Shown: one piece after another, positions 32,040 through 42,520 of the stretch
How positions within the stretch are numbered: the first letter of the stretch is position 1
Layout of the letters: the number at the start of each line of letters is the position of its first letter
Assembly (NCBI GenBank): GCA_047967505.1
Contig: CM106540.1
From: Dipteris shenzhenensis
Lineage: Eukaryota; Polypodiophyta; Polypodiopsida; Gleicheniales
DNA length: 64,000 bases
Strand: one strand, 5' to 3'
Notes under the pieces: generated by a model
The model's input: the letters and a program-made list of their open reading frames with translations, nothing else
Told to the model about the DNA's origin: nothing
The model's database searches: none
Made by a program: the position numbers and the translations under genes

Positions 32040-33895
32040 GAAGGAGGATCGACTTTTCTTGAACTAGGACACCACAAGGTCATAGCTTGAGGTACTAGTT
32101 TGGCATATCATGGAAGTTGTGAATCTGCCATGACGATCTCTTGAGCAGTGATAACACTTGAGAGGTAGGTAAGCAAAAGACCCCTAACATAGTATTTTAT
32201 CTCACCTATCAAAGGACCCTTATAAAATAACAACAAATGCTCACTGACTACGTTCACAATGTCAAATGGGGGGTTCTACGTGTTACTGCCATCTTCGTTG
32301 ACCTTAATTAGCCTTGAAAAAGTTCCTCTATAATGCTGATGAGTGCAAATGGTTGGGTAATTGAAATGCCTTTAAGTAGGTTCCTCAATAGTTTGTTAAT
32401 AAATTTGATATTTTAGATACCTCTAGTTAACATTACATCTCTTGCATTTTTTTGTTTGCTAGTAAGGTTGTAAAATAGTTTAGAATGGATGTGTTTATTT
32501 CAAGAAGAACCTAGACATCATGTAAATTATTTTAAAGAATGAATGCCCTTGAACACTGTAGCCCAAGTCATTTGGATCCTTTCCTCTTTTTGGGTTGTCA
32601 TGGGTTCAAACCTCGATAACATCTCATGTGTGTTACAAGCTATGTGGACAATTGTAGGCGACCATGTCCATATGTGAGTCTTTACAAAAGATTACACTAT
32701 GCTTCGTCTTGTCAATCTCAACTTTTTTGAATTAACCGACAACTTCAAATCTTTGTACACCTTTCAACCACAAGTACATCTCATGTGACAGGGTGCACAT
32801 GAGATGGCCAAGCAATACATATGGTACAAACTGACCAATTTTTGAGGTGCTAATGGTACTTTGATTCTATATGCATGATGATTGATTGGCACATAATTAA
32901 CTTCTTTTACTCATGCCAAATGCGAGCCAATCCCATTAATTAGCTTAACTTGCTAGCAAGGATCAAAACCACCCTAAGTGTACCAATAGTGATTGTTTGA
33001 GTAGGTATAATAGTACTTGTGAGGATAGATCACCAAGGAGGTGCAAGGGGGAAAAGAGAACAGGGGGAAAGAAAAAGTAGGTGCAAGGGGGGAAAGAGAG
33101 TAGAAAAGGACGTGGGCTGAATGTCACCTAGCACCACTATAAAGTCTTTGCTTTCAATGCATAGAACCATAGTAACAATTCCCCTTCACAAAAAAGTTTC
33201 TATGCTAAAGAGACTAGTTTCAGGTTGTAGCATGTTATCTTGTTTGACAAGCATTTTTTCTCACATGAGTTTAATTTCTCTAGTGGCAGCTGCCTTAATT
33301 TAAGTAACAATGCTTTTGAAATTTTAGCGCACAAGCAATTGTCAATCAGCATTGTAATTTGTTAACAATATATGAATTAAATTATCTTAAATTCTATGAT
33401 TGTAGCATATTTTGCATTATTAAGAAAAATGTATATGAATACGACACACATTTACTTTTTGGGTACTTCATACTTTTTGAAACATTTGAACAACTATGCA
33501 TACAATTGTGCTCCACTACTTCCAAGTTGCATGAGAAGCTTGAGAATTGCAGATGCTCCATTTTGTCAAGATGGTGGTGGTAGTTGGACATCATCCCCCT
33601 TTAAAGTCTTCACAAGAGTACTTGTCTAATTACTTCCATAGGTATGAATAGAACTACATCTATGAACTTTACTCTCAAAGACTAAGGAAGTTTTGTAAGC
33701 ACAACTCAATGAGATAATTGCTCAATAGCAATAAATTCAATATCTCACTTGAGCAGTTTCTTCAAGTGATTGATTGACACAATGAGATAATTGCTCAACA
33801 ACAATAAATTCAACATCTTTCTTGAGAAATTTCTTCAATTGATTGACTGACAACATCCCCCCCCCCTAAAAAAAAAAGAAAAAAAGAAAGAAAGA
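32040..33895 (+). repeat. Dispersed repeat R, copy 1
   Basis: Blocks at 32040-32470, 32475-32540 and about 33640-33895 recur in the same order and orientation at 38738-40035. Shared words include ATCTCACC-ATCAAAGGACCC, GAGTGCAAATGG, GGGTAATTGAAATGCCTT, CCTCTAGTTAACATTA and CAATGAGATAAT. Between the blocks this copy has about 1.1 kb not seen in copy 2. No coding capacity is evident. It looks like a non-autonomous or decayed element. Confidence 0.75.
33703..33852. repeat. Tandem duplication of about 75 bp
   Basis: Two adjacent units share CAATGAGATAATTGCTCAA, CAATAAATTCAA and TTTCTTCAA-TGATTGA. In the copy of repeat R at 39930-40010 only one unit is present, so the duplication arose within copy 1. 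Confidence 0.8.
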
Positions 33896-33899
33896 GAAA

Positions 33900-36159
33900 C
33901 CATTTCTTCATGTGGCCTTATTTATGGTTGTTTCTTTTCAGTGCTTACTGTCAATGAATTGGTAGAAGCAGTCTTTGGATAGAAAGATGAACAACCATGA
34001 CCAGAGATTACTTAACCTTAGGGCATGAGGACAGTAAAGATTCATATTCTTATAGAATTAATGATATTTAAAGTAATAGTAGCATCATGATGTGATTTCA
34101 AGAATAGAAGTCGTATGAAAATTGCAACCCGGATGTCGCTCTCTTAAGGGAAAGACCATGGCTATTTAATTTGGAAGAAAGCAATAGGACTTAATTAAGA
34201 ATCCGAAGCTGCAGATGAAACAAGGACAAATAGATGCACTATATGCATTTTATTGCTTCGATAACAATCGACAATTTCTCTTGTCAACTTAGTAGACATA
34301 ATCAAGCATACAAGCCTTGTGACGAGACATCCAAGGCATCTCTAGATACATCTTTCATCTTTCTTCTTTGCTTTACTTAATTGCTTTTCTTAAGTTGCAT
34401 ATGATGAGGTCACTATGAAAGAGAGGCTCTGCAAGGAATCTCTTTTGAACCACAAAGTTATCAGACCGACGATTGAACTGGAAGAAAAAGAAAGTTGATT
34501 GGGGCTCGACCAAGCAAGCAAAGATTTGGAAGGACAAAGGAGATACGTATCTATTCCCATATTTTTATTTTCCTATATTTTCATTTTTATTTCTCTCATA
34601 GAAATACTCATATAGAGACAAGAAAGAATGGTATGGCAACAAAGAAAGGGAATAATTGAATTTGAAGAAGAGTGATAAATCATATTAAAATAGCATGAAA
34701 AAGATAATAAAATATGATAGCCTATATAAGATCTAGGATAATCTAGGTAAGCTAAGAGTTTTTTACGATTAAATAAGCATGATTATGTGCATTAATAAGG
34801 ATGAGAAGATGTATCATAAGAAATACAATTACTTAAAGGGCTTGTATCCTCATAGCTTGCTTGAGTAGATGCCAATCCTAGCTTAATTGTAGATAACAAA
34901 ACTATTATTGTGTGATACATATGGTATGCTTCGATAAAGTGTTATGCTAAAGTGAACTGAATTAGAAAAAATTAAAGAGAAGAAAGAGCATATGACATTT
35001 TTGCTAAGCAAGAGGGAAGGCATGATTGTTTGATGACAAGCTTTTTGCTCCGATAATTTCTTTATGGAATTGCTTTTATAGATAATGAAAAACAGTTGGT
35101 ATGTCAAATAATATGTATTTTCTAGCAGTTGAAGAAAATACATATTGGATCATTACTAGCTACAAAGTTAAATTAAAAACTTTGATGTGTGATTAGACAA
35201 TGACGTACATATACCCTTCTGCTGATCACAGAATAGTATATTTCACTCATTGCTACTCACATCAAAAGGAAAAAGAATTATGCTTTGTATTTGTTATTAT
35301 TTCTCAATATCATACTGGTGTGGGACGGTATGGATATTGAGAAACATGACAAATATAATGCTTGGACCTGTAACAAAATAACATAAGCAATGAATAGATG
35401 TGGTATAGTACTTTCTCTTGGTACAGGATAAGAATGAAAGTAAGCTTTCATGAGTTTTAAACTGGCTAAATTCATTATCTCTTGGATAATGAGCTTAAGA
35501 GCTCTGGAAGAATTTTTTTTGGCCATGATGATATTTGATGAATATCCAAGAGATTACTCTTCACATCTCTAATCGTTGACTCCGAAAGTCAAATACACAA
35601 CTAAGGTCAGTTGCAATCCAAGCAAGAGGGATGTTACAGAATTGTATTTCTGATATTTCTTGCTATGGAAATTATTTTATTTTAGTCAAGTGTGACTATC
35701 GCAAAGTATTCCATAGGAGCACACCGGACGCGGCGAGGGTCCTAGTGGATGCTTCGTGGGGTTTAGTTGGGGACGCCTAACTACCTACGTTTTTGCCAAG
35801 CTAGATGGTTAGTATTGTGGGTGATTCCATGTTAATACTAATGTCGCTAGTGTTACTTTTCTATGTAAGGATGCTTTCTATGTGTTTTTGTACTTACGTG
35901 GATTTTTCCTTTTGCTTAATTTGGTTTATTATCCTAGCTCTTTCTGATGTAGAATGTCCTAGTTGATAGGATGGCTACAAAAATGAGATAAACATTAGGA
36001 AAAAAGGGAGCTCATTTTGGGGCCTTTTAGAAGAGAGAGAAAATAGGCTCTCAACCAATCAGGAGTGGGCCAACGTAACGTTGAAAATTCAACAAAAGAA
36101 GATGAAAATAAGATCTAGGAAACTCAGTCTGCAGCACACCTTCCACTCTCCTTCACCCC
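33900..36159. other. AT-rich interval, no gene recognised
   Basis: Over 2 kb of AT-rich DNA, with two or three short overlapping frames of no recognised family (e.g. 34883-35143, 35278-35526). It begins with a C-run and an A/G-rich tract (33856-33900). Confidence 0.5.
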
Positions 36160-36800
36160 CAATGTGAGACCCAAGGGAGTGGCTTCTAGCTGCTCCTGTG
36201 TGCTCCTGCTCTTGCTGGATGGTTGGATGTGTAATGGAGGCCCAAGTGCCCCCTTTTATAGGCCCAAAGGGCCCTGAAGAATGGCCGACCCAGGAGGGGG
36301 ATAAACCAACCCCCTCTGGCCGACTTGGTTGGCTTGCCCAACCCTAACCAGCCGACCTGCTGGTCGGCCTGGTTGGCTGGCTCAACCAGCTCTATATAAG
36401 GGCCCTAGCCAGCCCCTTTTGGGCTGCTGCTAGGCTGCCCTTTTCTGCTGCTGGAGACTCTATTGCAGGCTGTACACCTGCCCACAGATCCCCGCCATGC
36501 TGCAGCCCTTTGCCAGCACCATGTCCTGCCTATACAACATCCGTACACTGCCCTGCAGCAGCCCGTACAGATCCATACAGTGGCTGACGTCATCGCGCAT
36601 TCGTTCCTGGCAGGAGATGCTGCACAGATCTGCTTTGCTCTGTCCTTGACAATCCCCTGGCTTTTCTCTGCCAGATCTGGTTCTCTTTGTGTGAGATGCT
36701 GCCCATGTGGCAGCCCCCTCCCTCTCTCTTTTCCTAGGTTCACCCCCCCAATGCTCTCCTCATATGGGGGCTTGCAGATGGGGAGGTGACCATTCCAACA
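36160..36800 (+). promoter_or_regulatory. GC-rich LTR-like promoter region with TATA box
   Basis: A sharp rise in GC compared with its surroundings. CTCTATATAAGGGCCC near 36390-36405 is a strong plant TATA box. Upstream are CCTTTTATAGGCCCAAAGGG and paired Pro/Trp-like words GGCCGAC and GGTTGGC. Downstream is CTG-rich sequence without a convincing ORF. This composition is common in solo LTRs of plants, but no TG...CA ends or target duplication could be fixed. Confidence 0.4.
36346..36374. repeat. Strong hairpin upstream of the TATA box
   Basis: AACCA-GCCGACC, loop TGCT, GGTCGGCC-TGGTT: about 12 paired bases with one bulge, ending about 15 bp upstream of the TATA box. Confidence 0.75.
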
Positions 36801-37014
36801 ATCACATGTCACTGTAACATTGATGATTCAGGGAAGGAAGTACTCAAGGGACTGTTGCTCTCAGCTATCATCTAGGCATAAAATATGTAGCAGCATTATT
36901 TTTGAGTGCTTGGCTTGAAGATGTTTATTTGAGTCAGTCTGTCGCTCCTTTTTATCTTCATTTCAAGAGCAATTTTGTGACCTTCTCGATTGATCGGTCC
37001 GGGTAAGTCACCAA

Positions 37015-37300
37015 CTAAGCTATGATGCAAAAAAATTGGAAAATATTTACGTGAGAGATTAATTTCCACAACAAAACAACCAAACCATACCTTGTCCTTG
37101 ATGGAGCTAGACTCGTCGTCGAGCTGCTAGGGGGGCATACCCTCTTTGTTTTTCTTGAGCGGGCTCTCCTTGTGCTTACTTTTGGGGATCTCAACAAGGT
37201 TGTCATCACAGATGATTGCTCATACAGATCCAACACAGGGAAAAAGGAGGAGATGATTGCTCATGCAGATCCCACACGGGGGCAAAGGAGGCACGCTTGA
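37015..37300 (-). other. Possible exon remnant, Lys/Glu-rich
   Basis: The minus strand has VEIPKSKHKESPLKKNKEGM, interrupted by a stop, then DDESSSIKDK ending at a donor-like GTATGG near 37090. A 45-bp duplication (ATGATTGCTCATACAGATCC and its variant) lies just upstream. I do not recognise a gene. It may be a scrap of a host exon or chance. Confidence 0.2.
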
Positions 37301-37859
37301 GATGTTTGGGGAAGGTCCCGGTTAGGGAAAGGAACCATTTCTTGAACACACAAACAATTGTTTTAACATGACACGTGGCATAGGGGGGATTCAAGGACAG
37401 TTTTGGCAAAGTGAACCAATATACACTATAAAAATTGTATTTTCCTGTTCTTCCATTTGTTGCCAACCTAACTCCTTAGCCTCTTTTGTCCTTTTCCTGG
37501 CCATAACCATTTGCAACTTGCAAGTATTGCTGCAACGCTTTCTCAACCTTGAATATGCTGATCTAAAGTTTGATCTCAATTCTTGTGTTAGGCAGTGGCA
37601 TCTTGACCATGTGCCTAATAATTACTAGAGCAACATGTAGATGCAAGAGCAAATACACATCACCCCACTCTCAAAAGAGAGCCTTTTAAAGACGTACATT
37701 CCATGATGACTGAGTTACATCATTTGCAATTCCCCGAAATCCCTCCATGTTAATTCCATTCAGCAACGTCCAAGAAGACTTTTGTGGGAGAGTGACAAAA
37801 GGAGCAAATACAAAGATCCTTTGTACGCTAAAAAGTGTACCTTGGGTGTAAAATTAGCC

Positions 37860-38750
37860 CAAAACTAGTGGCCAAGTTCTTGCTATGGCAGCAAAGCAAG
37901 TCGTCTCTCTTTTTCAACATGTGAGAATTGCATGTGTCCCCACATATCCCGCTGCCTCCATACACCTACTCAGCTTCGGCATGTATATCCTCCAATCGAG
38001 GGCGAGATGGATCTCTAACAACACATCCATGAACAACATGATTCACCTAAGAGAAAGTGCAAACTGGCATGTCCTTCACACCATAATAAATGTTGTGCTA
38101 CCCTTCCTTACATTGTCTAATGCACCTCCATTAGCATGGATGTTTGCTAACAATACAAACGGTGAAGCATTCCTTGGATCTAACTCAAAAAAACAATTTG
38201 CAGCACGCACTACCAGTTCCACATCATCATGAAGTCTGCATGATGAAAGCAAGCTCAGCCATACTGAAGGGACATGTTTAAATTGCATACTGATAATCAA
38301 GTCCTCTGTCTCTTCCAATAGTCATCTTCGCCCAAGAAGATCGATCGTGCACACATAATGCTCCACCGGGAGCGTTATGCAGTTGTCTGTATTCATAGAG
38401 GAAAAGTATCGCATCCCATCAGCAACCAGACCTGCATGACTGCAGTCCGTGAGAACACAAATGAAGGTAATGTTGTATGGCTTGATGCCTTCTGCCTGCA
38501 TTCCATGAAACAATTGCAAGGCCTCCTTGCCATGCCCATTCTGGGCACACACGGAGATCATAGCATTCCAGGAGACCATATCCTGCTGTGGGATCCCTGC
38601 AAACACTGCCCTTGCATCCTCTAAGCCCCCACAATTGCCATACATATTGATGAGGGCATTCCCCACAACAGGATCCAACTCCCACCATCCATTGCCAACA
38701 GCATTAGAATGAACCACTTGCCCCTCTTTTAGAAATCCCTACAAGGTCAT
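37860..38750 (-). pseudogene. DYW-type pentatricopeptide repeat (PPR) protein, truncated
   Basis: The minus strand has PPR motifs: DPVVGNALINMYGNCGGLED, DMVSWNAMISVCAQNGHGKE, ALQLFHGMQAEGIKPYNITF, then CVLTDCSHAGLVADGMRYF and VEHYVCTIDLLGR, followed by an E-domain part WLSLLSSCRLHDDVELVVRA and FVLLANIHA. Further down are decayed DYW pieces: a block like PRLEDIHAEAE, an A-A-G-Y-V-like segment, and LLCCHSKNLATSF, which in DYW proteins precedes the end of the deaminase-like domain. Such proteins edit organellar RNA. Missing are the upstream PPR array, transit peptide, and the terminal C-x-x-C and D-Y-W. A stop after LLGRR and frameshifts in the DYW part make it a pseudogene. Confidence 0.88.
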
Positions 38751-40035
38751 ACCTTGAGGAACCGCTTGAGGTATCACTTTGGAACCTCATGGACGCTAAG
38801 TGGTGTGAATCTGCTATAAGAGTCTCTCAAGTGGTGACAACGCTTGAGAGGCATGTAAATAAGAGATCCTTAACACAAAGTTATCTCACCAATCAAAGGA
38901 CCCCTATACAACATTGACTAGTTTCACAATGTGAAATGGGGATCCCACCTGTTACTACCATCTTTGTTGACAATAATGAGCCCCGAAGTTGTTCTACAAC
39001 ATTCCAGGCAGGATGAGTGCAAATGGGTGGGTAATTGAAATGCCTTCGGCCATCTTCCTTGATAGGTTGGTTGATTGAATTGACCTCTAGTTAACATTAG
39101 ATCTCTCACATTTGATTGTTTGCTAGCAAGGTACTAACAAAGGTTAGATGCTCAGCTTAACACCAATTGATATTTTCTAAGGAGGGTTGTATAGGATTGT
39201 TTATACATATGTATCCTTTCGTATTGCTTTTGGTAAAGTTATTCAAGCTAGGCCGCTCTAAAGTTGCCATATGGCACGTAACATAGAATTTCAAGACGTA
39301 GTGTTAGAATTGGCAACATCCCACGTATACTAACACTAATTTTGACAGCCAGCCTAAAATTGTAAAAAAGAGCTGATGTCTTACATTAGACTCCCACATG
39401 ATTTATAGAATTAGGACGAGTAACACAACCAAGAGGCTTCTCCACTCCTATACATGTGCAACCCCCCACATCTAGGGTCCAATCCATAGCTCTTTGCTTC
39501 GAACTTAGAAAGGTAATTCCAACTCTTGGCAATTAAATATCATGAGAATAAGTTTAAAGAAAAGAACTCAATATCATCTGTTGAAATAAGATGGGCCAGC
39601 ACAAGCAAAAGGCTTCTTCTCTCCTACATGTGTCAGAGTCCGACTCATAAACTACATGTGTTAAAGTCCAACCCATAACTCTTGGCTTCCAACTTAAGAA
39701 AGGTACTTGCACCAAAATCTAGCATAAGAGCCATACGCCCAAGCTATAGCTTGCAAAGTTTTTAGTTCCTCAATGCTTAGGCTTAATGTCTCCCTTGCTT
39801 CCCTAGCATTTCATTAACTGCTAGTTGTGTTAGAATGGATGCTTCTATTTCAAGAAGCAACAAGACATCATGAGAATTACTTTTTTTCCTTCACAAGAAA
39901 TATAACCAAGACTGAAGGAAGCACAGCTCAATGAGATAATCGCTCAGCAGTAATTAATTCACTCTCTCACTCGAGCAATCTCTTCACAGTGATTGATTGC
40001 CAAAACTGCCCGTCCTCCCCAATAAAAGAAAGAAA
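38738..40035 (+). repeat. Dispersed repeat R, copy 2
   Basis: Same-orientation partner of 32040-33895. Matching blocks are at 38738-39140, 39830-39885 and 39895-40035, and about 0.7 kb between them (39140-39830) is specific to this copy. It directly abuts the 5' side of the PPR pseudogene. Confidence 0.75.
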
Positions 40036-40563
40036 GAGGGCAATTAGTCGTTGACTAAATCTTTATTTGCATACTAAGCTTTCTCAAATTTGATCATTGG
40101 ATGTGGGGCCATGCAAAAAAAATACACCTGTGCTAAAACCAGGAGTCTTGACACGTCAAAAGGACAGAGGTATTTACAAAAGGCATAAAAGATGTTCCAT
40201 TTTCTGTAAACACGTAACAGTATCCAGTCTGCAAAACCACTCTTTTAAACCATTAACAATTACATCTAGTATAGGGAACAGTTTTAAGAGCAGATATAGA
40301 CAGTTTTACATCTAGTAGTATAGGGAAAAGTTGGCAGATAGACAGCAAATAAAAAAACTGATTTACGTAAGTGAATAATGGCAGACTGAAACGAATTTAG
40401 GATTCATGTTCATCATCCCTTTGTGCATCTTGTAAGATGACATTTGCCTAGAGTTTCACATAGCCACTCTGCATCTTCTCAAGAGTTATACTCAGCAGCC
40501 AGATGCCAGACTATGATATATAACTGAAAATACTGGCTAATCTTCTCTCCTTGCAACCTAAAA

Positions 40564-40569
40564 TTTATT
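40564..40569 (-). terminator. Candidate polyadenylation signal of VPS28
   Basis: AATAAA on the minus strand about 175 bp after the VPS28 stop codon. Plant signals are degenerate, so this is only a candidate. Confidence 0.35.
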
Positions 40570-40743
40570 ACATCAGGAAGTTTGTAACAGTTGAGAGCCT
40601 TCCAAGATGGACTGTATTCAGGACAGCATAAGTAAATCACGTTTTCCCAGAAACAAGGTTTGATATTTGAAATACAGAAGCCACCGCCTTCATCGGAGGT
40701 GGATGGTAAACAATATAATAAGGATAAAAAGGAAAAACATAAA

Positions 40744-41379
40744 CTACCTAGACGCATTCGGCAGAGCATTGATGAATGCATTGTAAGAGGAATCTAGATC
40801 AAACAACAATTGCCTGGATTGTTGCTCGTTCAGCTCATCCGATGCTCCCATTTTGTTGAGCCTGGCAATCCAGTCCCTAGCCTTCACTTTGCCCTCAAAG
40901 TCTGCAGGCAGCAACGGGACTCGGTTTAGGGAAGACAACAGATCGAGAAGAAGGGGATGAACCTGATCCACGGCCACCATATTCAGCTTCAGGGAATCCA
41001 TAGCGGTGATGTAGTGCTGCACGCATTCTGCAACAGCCACAGCGGATCCAGATTCGGAGGACGAAGCACCCTTGTACTCCACAGTGGCTGGGACTCCAGA
41101 CACGAGCAATCGATTGACAGCGGCCGGGCAGTCCATCTTGTAGGTGTTCATGAAGCGTTCAACATCGGGAACCGAATCCTTAAGGGAGGTTCTGAGGGTT
41201 TTGAATTGGGCAATAAGCTTGGTGCAGGCCGGTTCGTAGTCGGCAGGGGAGATGACATCGCGAACATACGCTTTCTCAAGCTTCTCGGTGGTTTTGATGA
41301 TGGCGAAGAGATCCGCAAAATTGTCATACATCTCGCGTTCACGCTTATCGCTCCAGAGCTTCACCTCGGAGATCGCCAT
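40744..41379 (-). CDS. VPS28: VPS28 subunit of ESCRT-I
   Basis: A complete 211-residue protein, the usual size of plant VPS28, in one uninterrupted frame (apparently intronless). VPS28 joins VPS23 and VPS37 in ESCRT-I, which sorts ubiquitinated membrane proteins into multivesicular bodies at endosomes. The N-terminal core (about residues 5-95) shows KLWSDKREREMYDNFADL, LEKAYVRDVISPADYE and YKMDCPAAVNRLL. After an Ala/Ser linker (103-118), the C-terminal four-helix domain, known to bind ESCRT-II VPS36, shows MDSLKLNMVAVDQVHPLLL, DFEGKVKARDWIARLNKM and EQQSRQLLFDLDSSYNAF. The frame stays open 71 codons further upstream, but that extension is Arg/Glu-rich GA-repeat translation, and the family begins at M-x-x-x-EVKLW, so the start at 41379 is chosen. 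No neighbour shares its function. Its codons look intact, unlike everything else here, so it is probably functional. Confidence 0.96.
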   Translation of the reverse strand: MAISEVKLWSDKREREMYDNFADLFAIIKTTEKLEKAYVRDVISPADYEPACTKLIAQFKTLRTSLKDSVPDVERFMNTYKMDCPAAVNRLLVSGVPATVEYKGASSSESGSAVAVAECVQHYITAMDSLKLNMVAVDQVHPLLLDLLSSLNRVPLLPADFEGKVKARDWIARLNKMGASDELNEQQSRQLLFDLDSSYNAFINALPNASR

Positions 41380-41611
41380 CGTCCCTTTTCTGGGACGCCT
41401 GTGCCTAAAGCAAGCAGATGATTTTCCTGAAGAAGCTCTTCGTTTTTCTCTCTGCCCAATGGATCCCCTCCGCCCACGCTCGCTCCCTCTCTCTGCCCAA
41501 AAGCTCCTCCTCTTCTCTTTCTCTCTCGCTTCCTCTCTCTTTTTCTCTATTCTGCTTCTCACCGCCCCTCTCTCTCTGTCTCTCCTTGTCAAGCCTGAGA
41601 AAGCAGTGAAT

Positions 41612-41648
<37 letters not shown>

Positions 41649-41790
41649 TTCTCCCTCTTGCCTCCCTCTCTGTCTCTCTTCCTCCTCCTCTCCCCTCCCT
41701 GCGCCCACCAAAAGCCTGTTCAAACCACGACGAGTCGCTCTCTCTGTGTCTCCCGGAGACTCTCTACACACACACACAAGCGTGACAACA
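41380..41790 (-). promoter_or_regulatory. VPS28 5' leader and promoter region with GA repeats
   Basis: On the coding strand the 400 bp upstream of the start are rich in GA. The longest run is about 17 GA units at 41611-41645, with further GA clusters at 41500-41600 and 41650-41755 and a TG run at 41767-41780. GA/CT tracts are common in plant 5' UTRs and core promoters and can bind BPC-type GAGA factors. No clear TATA box was found. Confidence 0.6.
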
Positions 41791-42304
41791 CTACCAACAC
41801 CGAGAATGCCACGCTCCTATGCCATGTGTAAGCAATAAGAGAGAGACACACGGTTCCGTGTGCAAAGAACGTTCACGTAAAGACTTTGACGGTCGAGTAT
41901 TTATTTAGATGCAAGGCATATTTCAATGCCTTTGTATTTGCTTTTACTAACAACTCCGAGAATGGGCTTAGCCTTAAGGTTGGGGTGTGGCAGAGGCTCA
42001 GATTTGATTACTAGAAGGTTGTCGTAAATAAATGTACATGGAAAATATTAGGAGGCCTCAAAGGGCATGCTGGGTTGTGTGCGTGCATTTGGTGGAGTAA
42101 ATCTGTTACCTACAATGGATCCTCGCTGGCACATTTAAATCTGAAGATTACTCGCAGTATCTTCTATTTTTCATGACATTCAAGGTTTCTCAGCACACTC
42201 CATATGTGGGAGAGGAGTTGGCATATGACATTTAGAGTTGACTTAGAATCAATTAGCTTTTATGTGGTAAGAGTTTGACGTGTAGTTAAAGTGGTCTTTC
42301 CAAC
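41791..42304. other. Intergenic sequence upstream of VPS28
   Basis: No gene or element recognised; the likely distal promoter of VPS28. Confidence 0.5.
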
Positions 42305-42520
42305 CTCTATGGCTTTGGCCTAGTGGTTTGGGCATTGGGCTTCCAATCCCCAAGTCACGGGTTCAAATCTTAGAGACAGGGGCCTAGTGTCTTAGATTAT
42401 AGTCAGGTCTGTGTGGTGTCCACATGAGTTGACCATGGTTGCAGACCCTGCACCCACTGGTTTAGGGCGGATGTGCCCCTTGATAGGACCATGAGTGGGT
42501 GAGTGTGTGAAAAAAAAAGA
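42305..42520 (+). mobile_element. tRNA-derived SINE-like element
   Basis: The 5' part carries a perfect RNA polymerase III A box, TGGCCTAGTGG (42316-42326), and a B box GGTTCAAATCT (42360-42370) 44 bp apart, around an anticodon-like loop CTTCCAA flanked by GGG and CCC. It is followed by about 130 bp of unrelated sequence and an A-run (42510-42518). The head resembles a glycine-type tRNA, but the acceptor stem does not pair, so it is not a tRNA gene. A-tail, Pol III boxes and length fit a plant SINE. Clear target duplications were not found. Confidence 0.65.

Noticed and set aside
41252-41831. Ser/Leu-rich ORFs on the plus strand opposite VPS28
   Set aside because: They translate the CT repeats and the antisense of VPS28 and have no domain features.
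42311-42384. Functional tRNA-Gly gene
   Set aside because: Pol III boxes and an anticodon-like loop are present, but the acceptor stem cannot pair, and the head continues into a SINE-like body with an A-tail.
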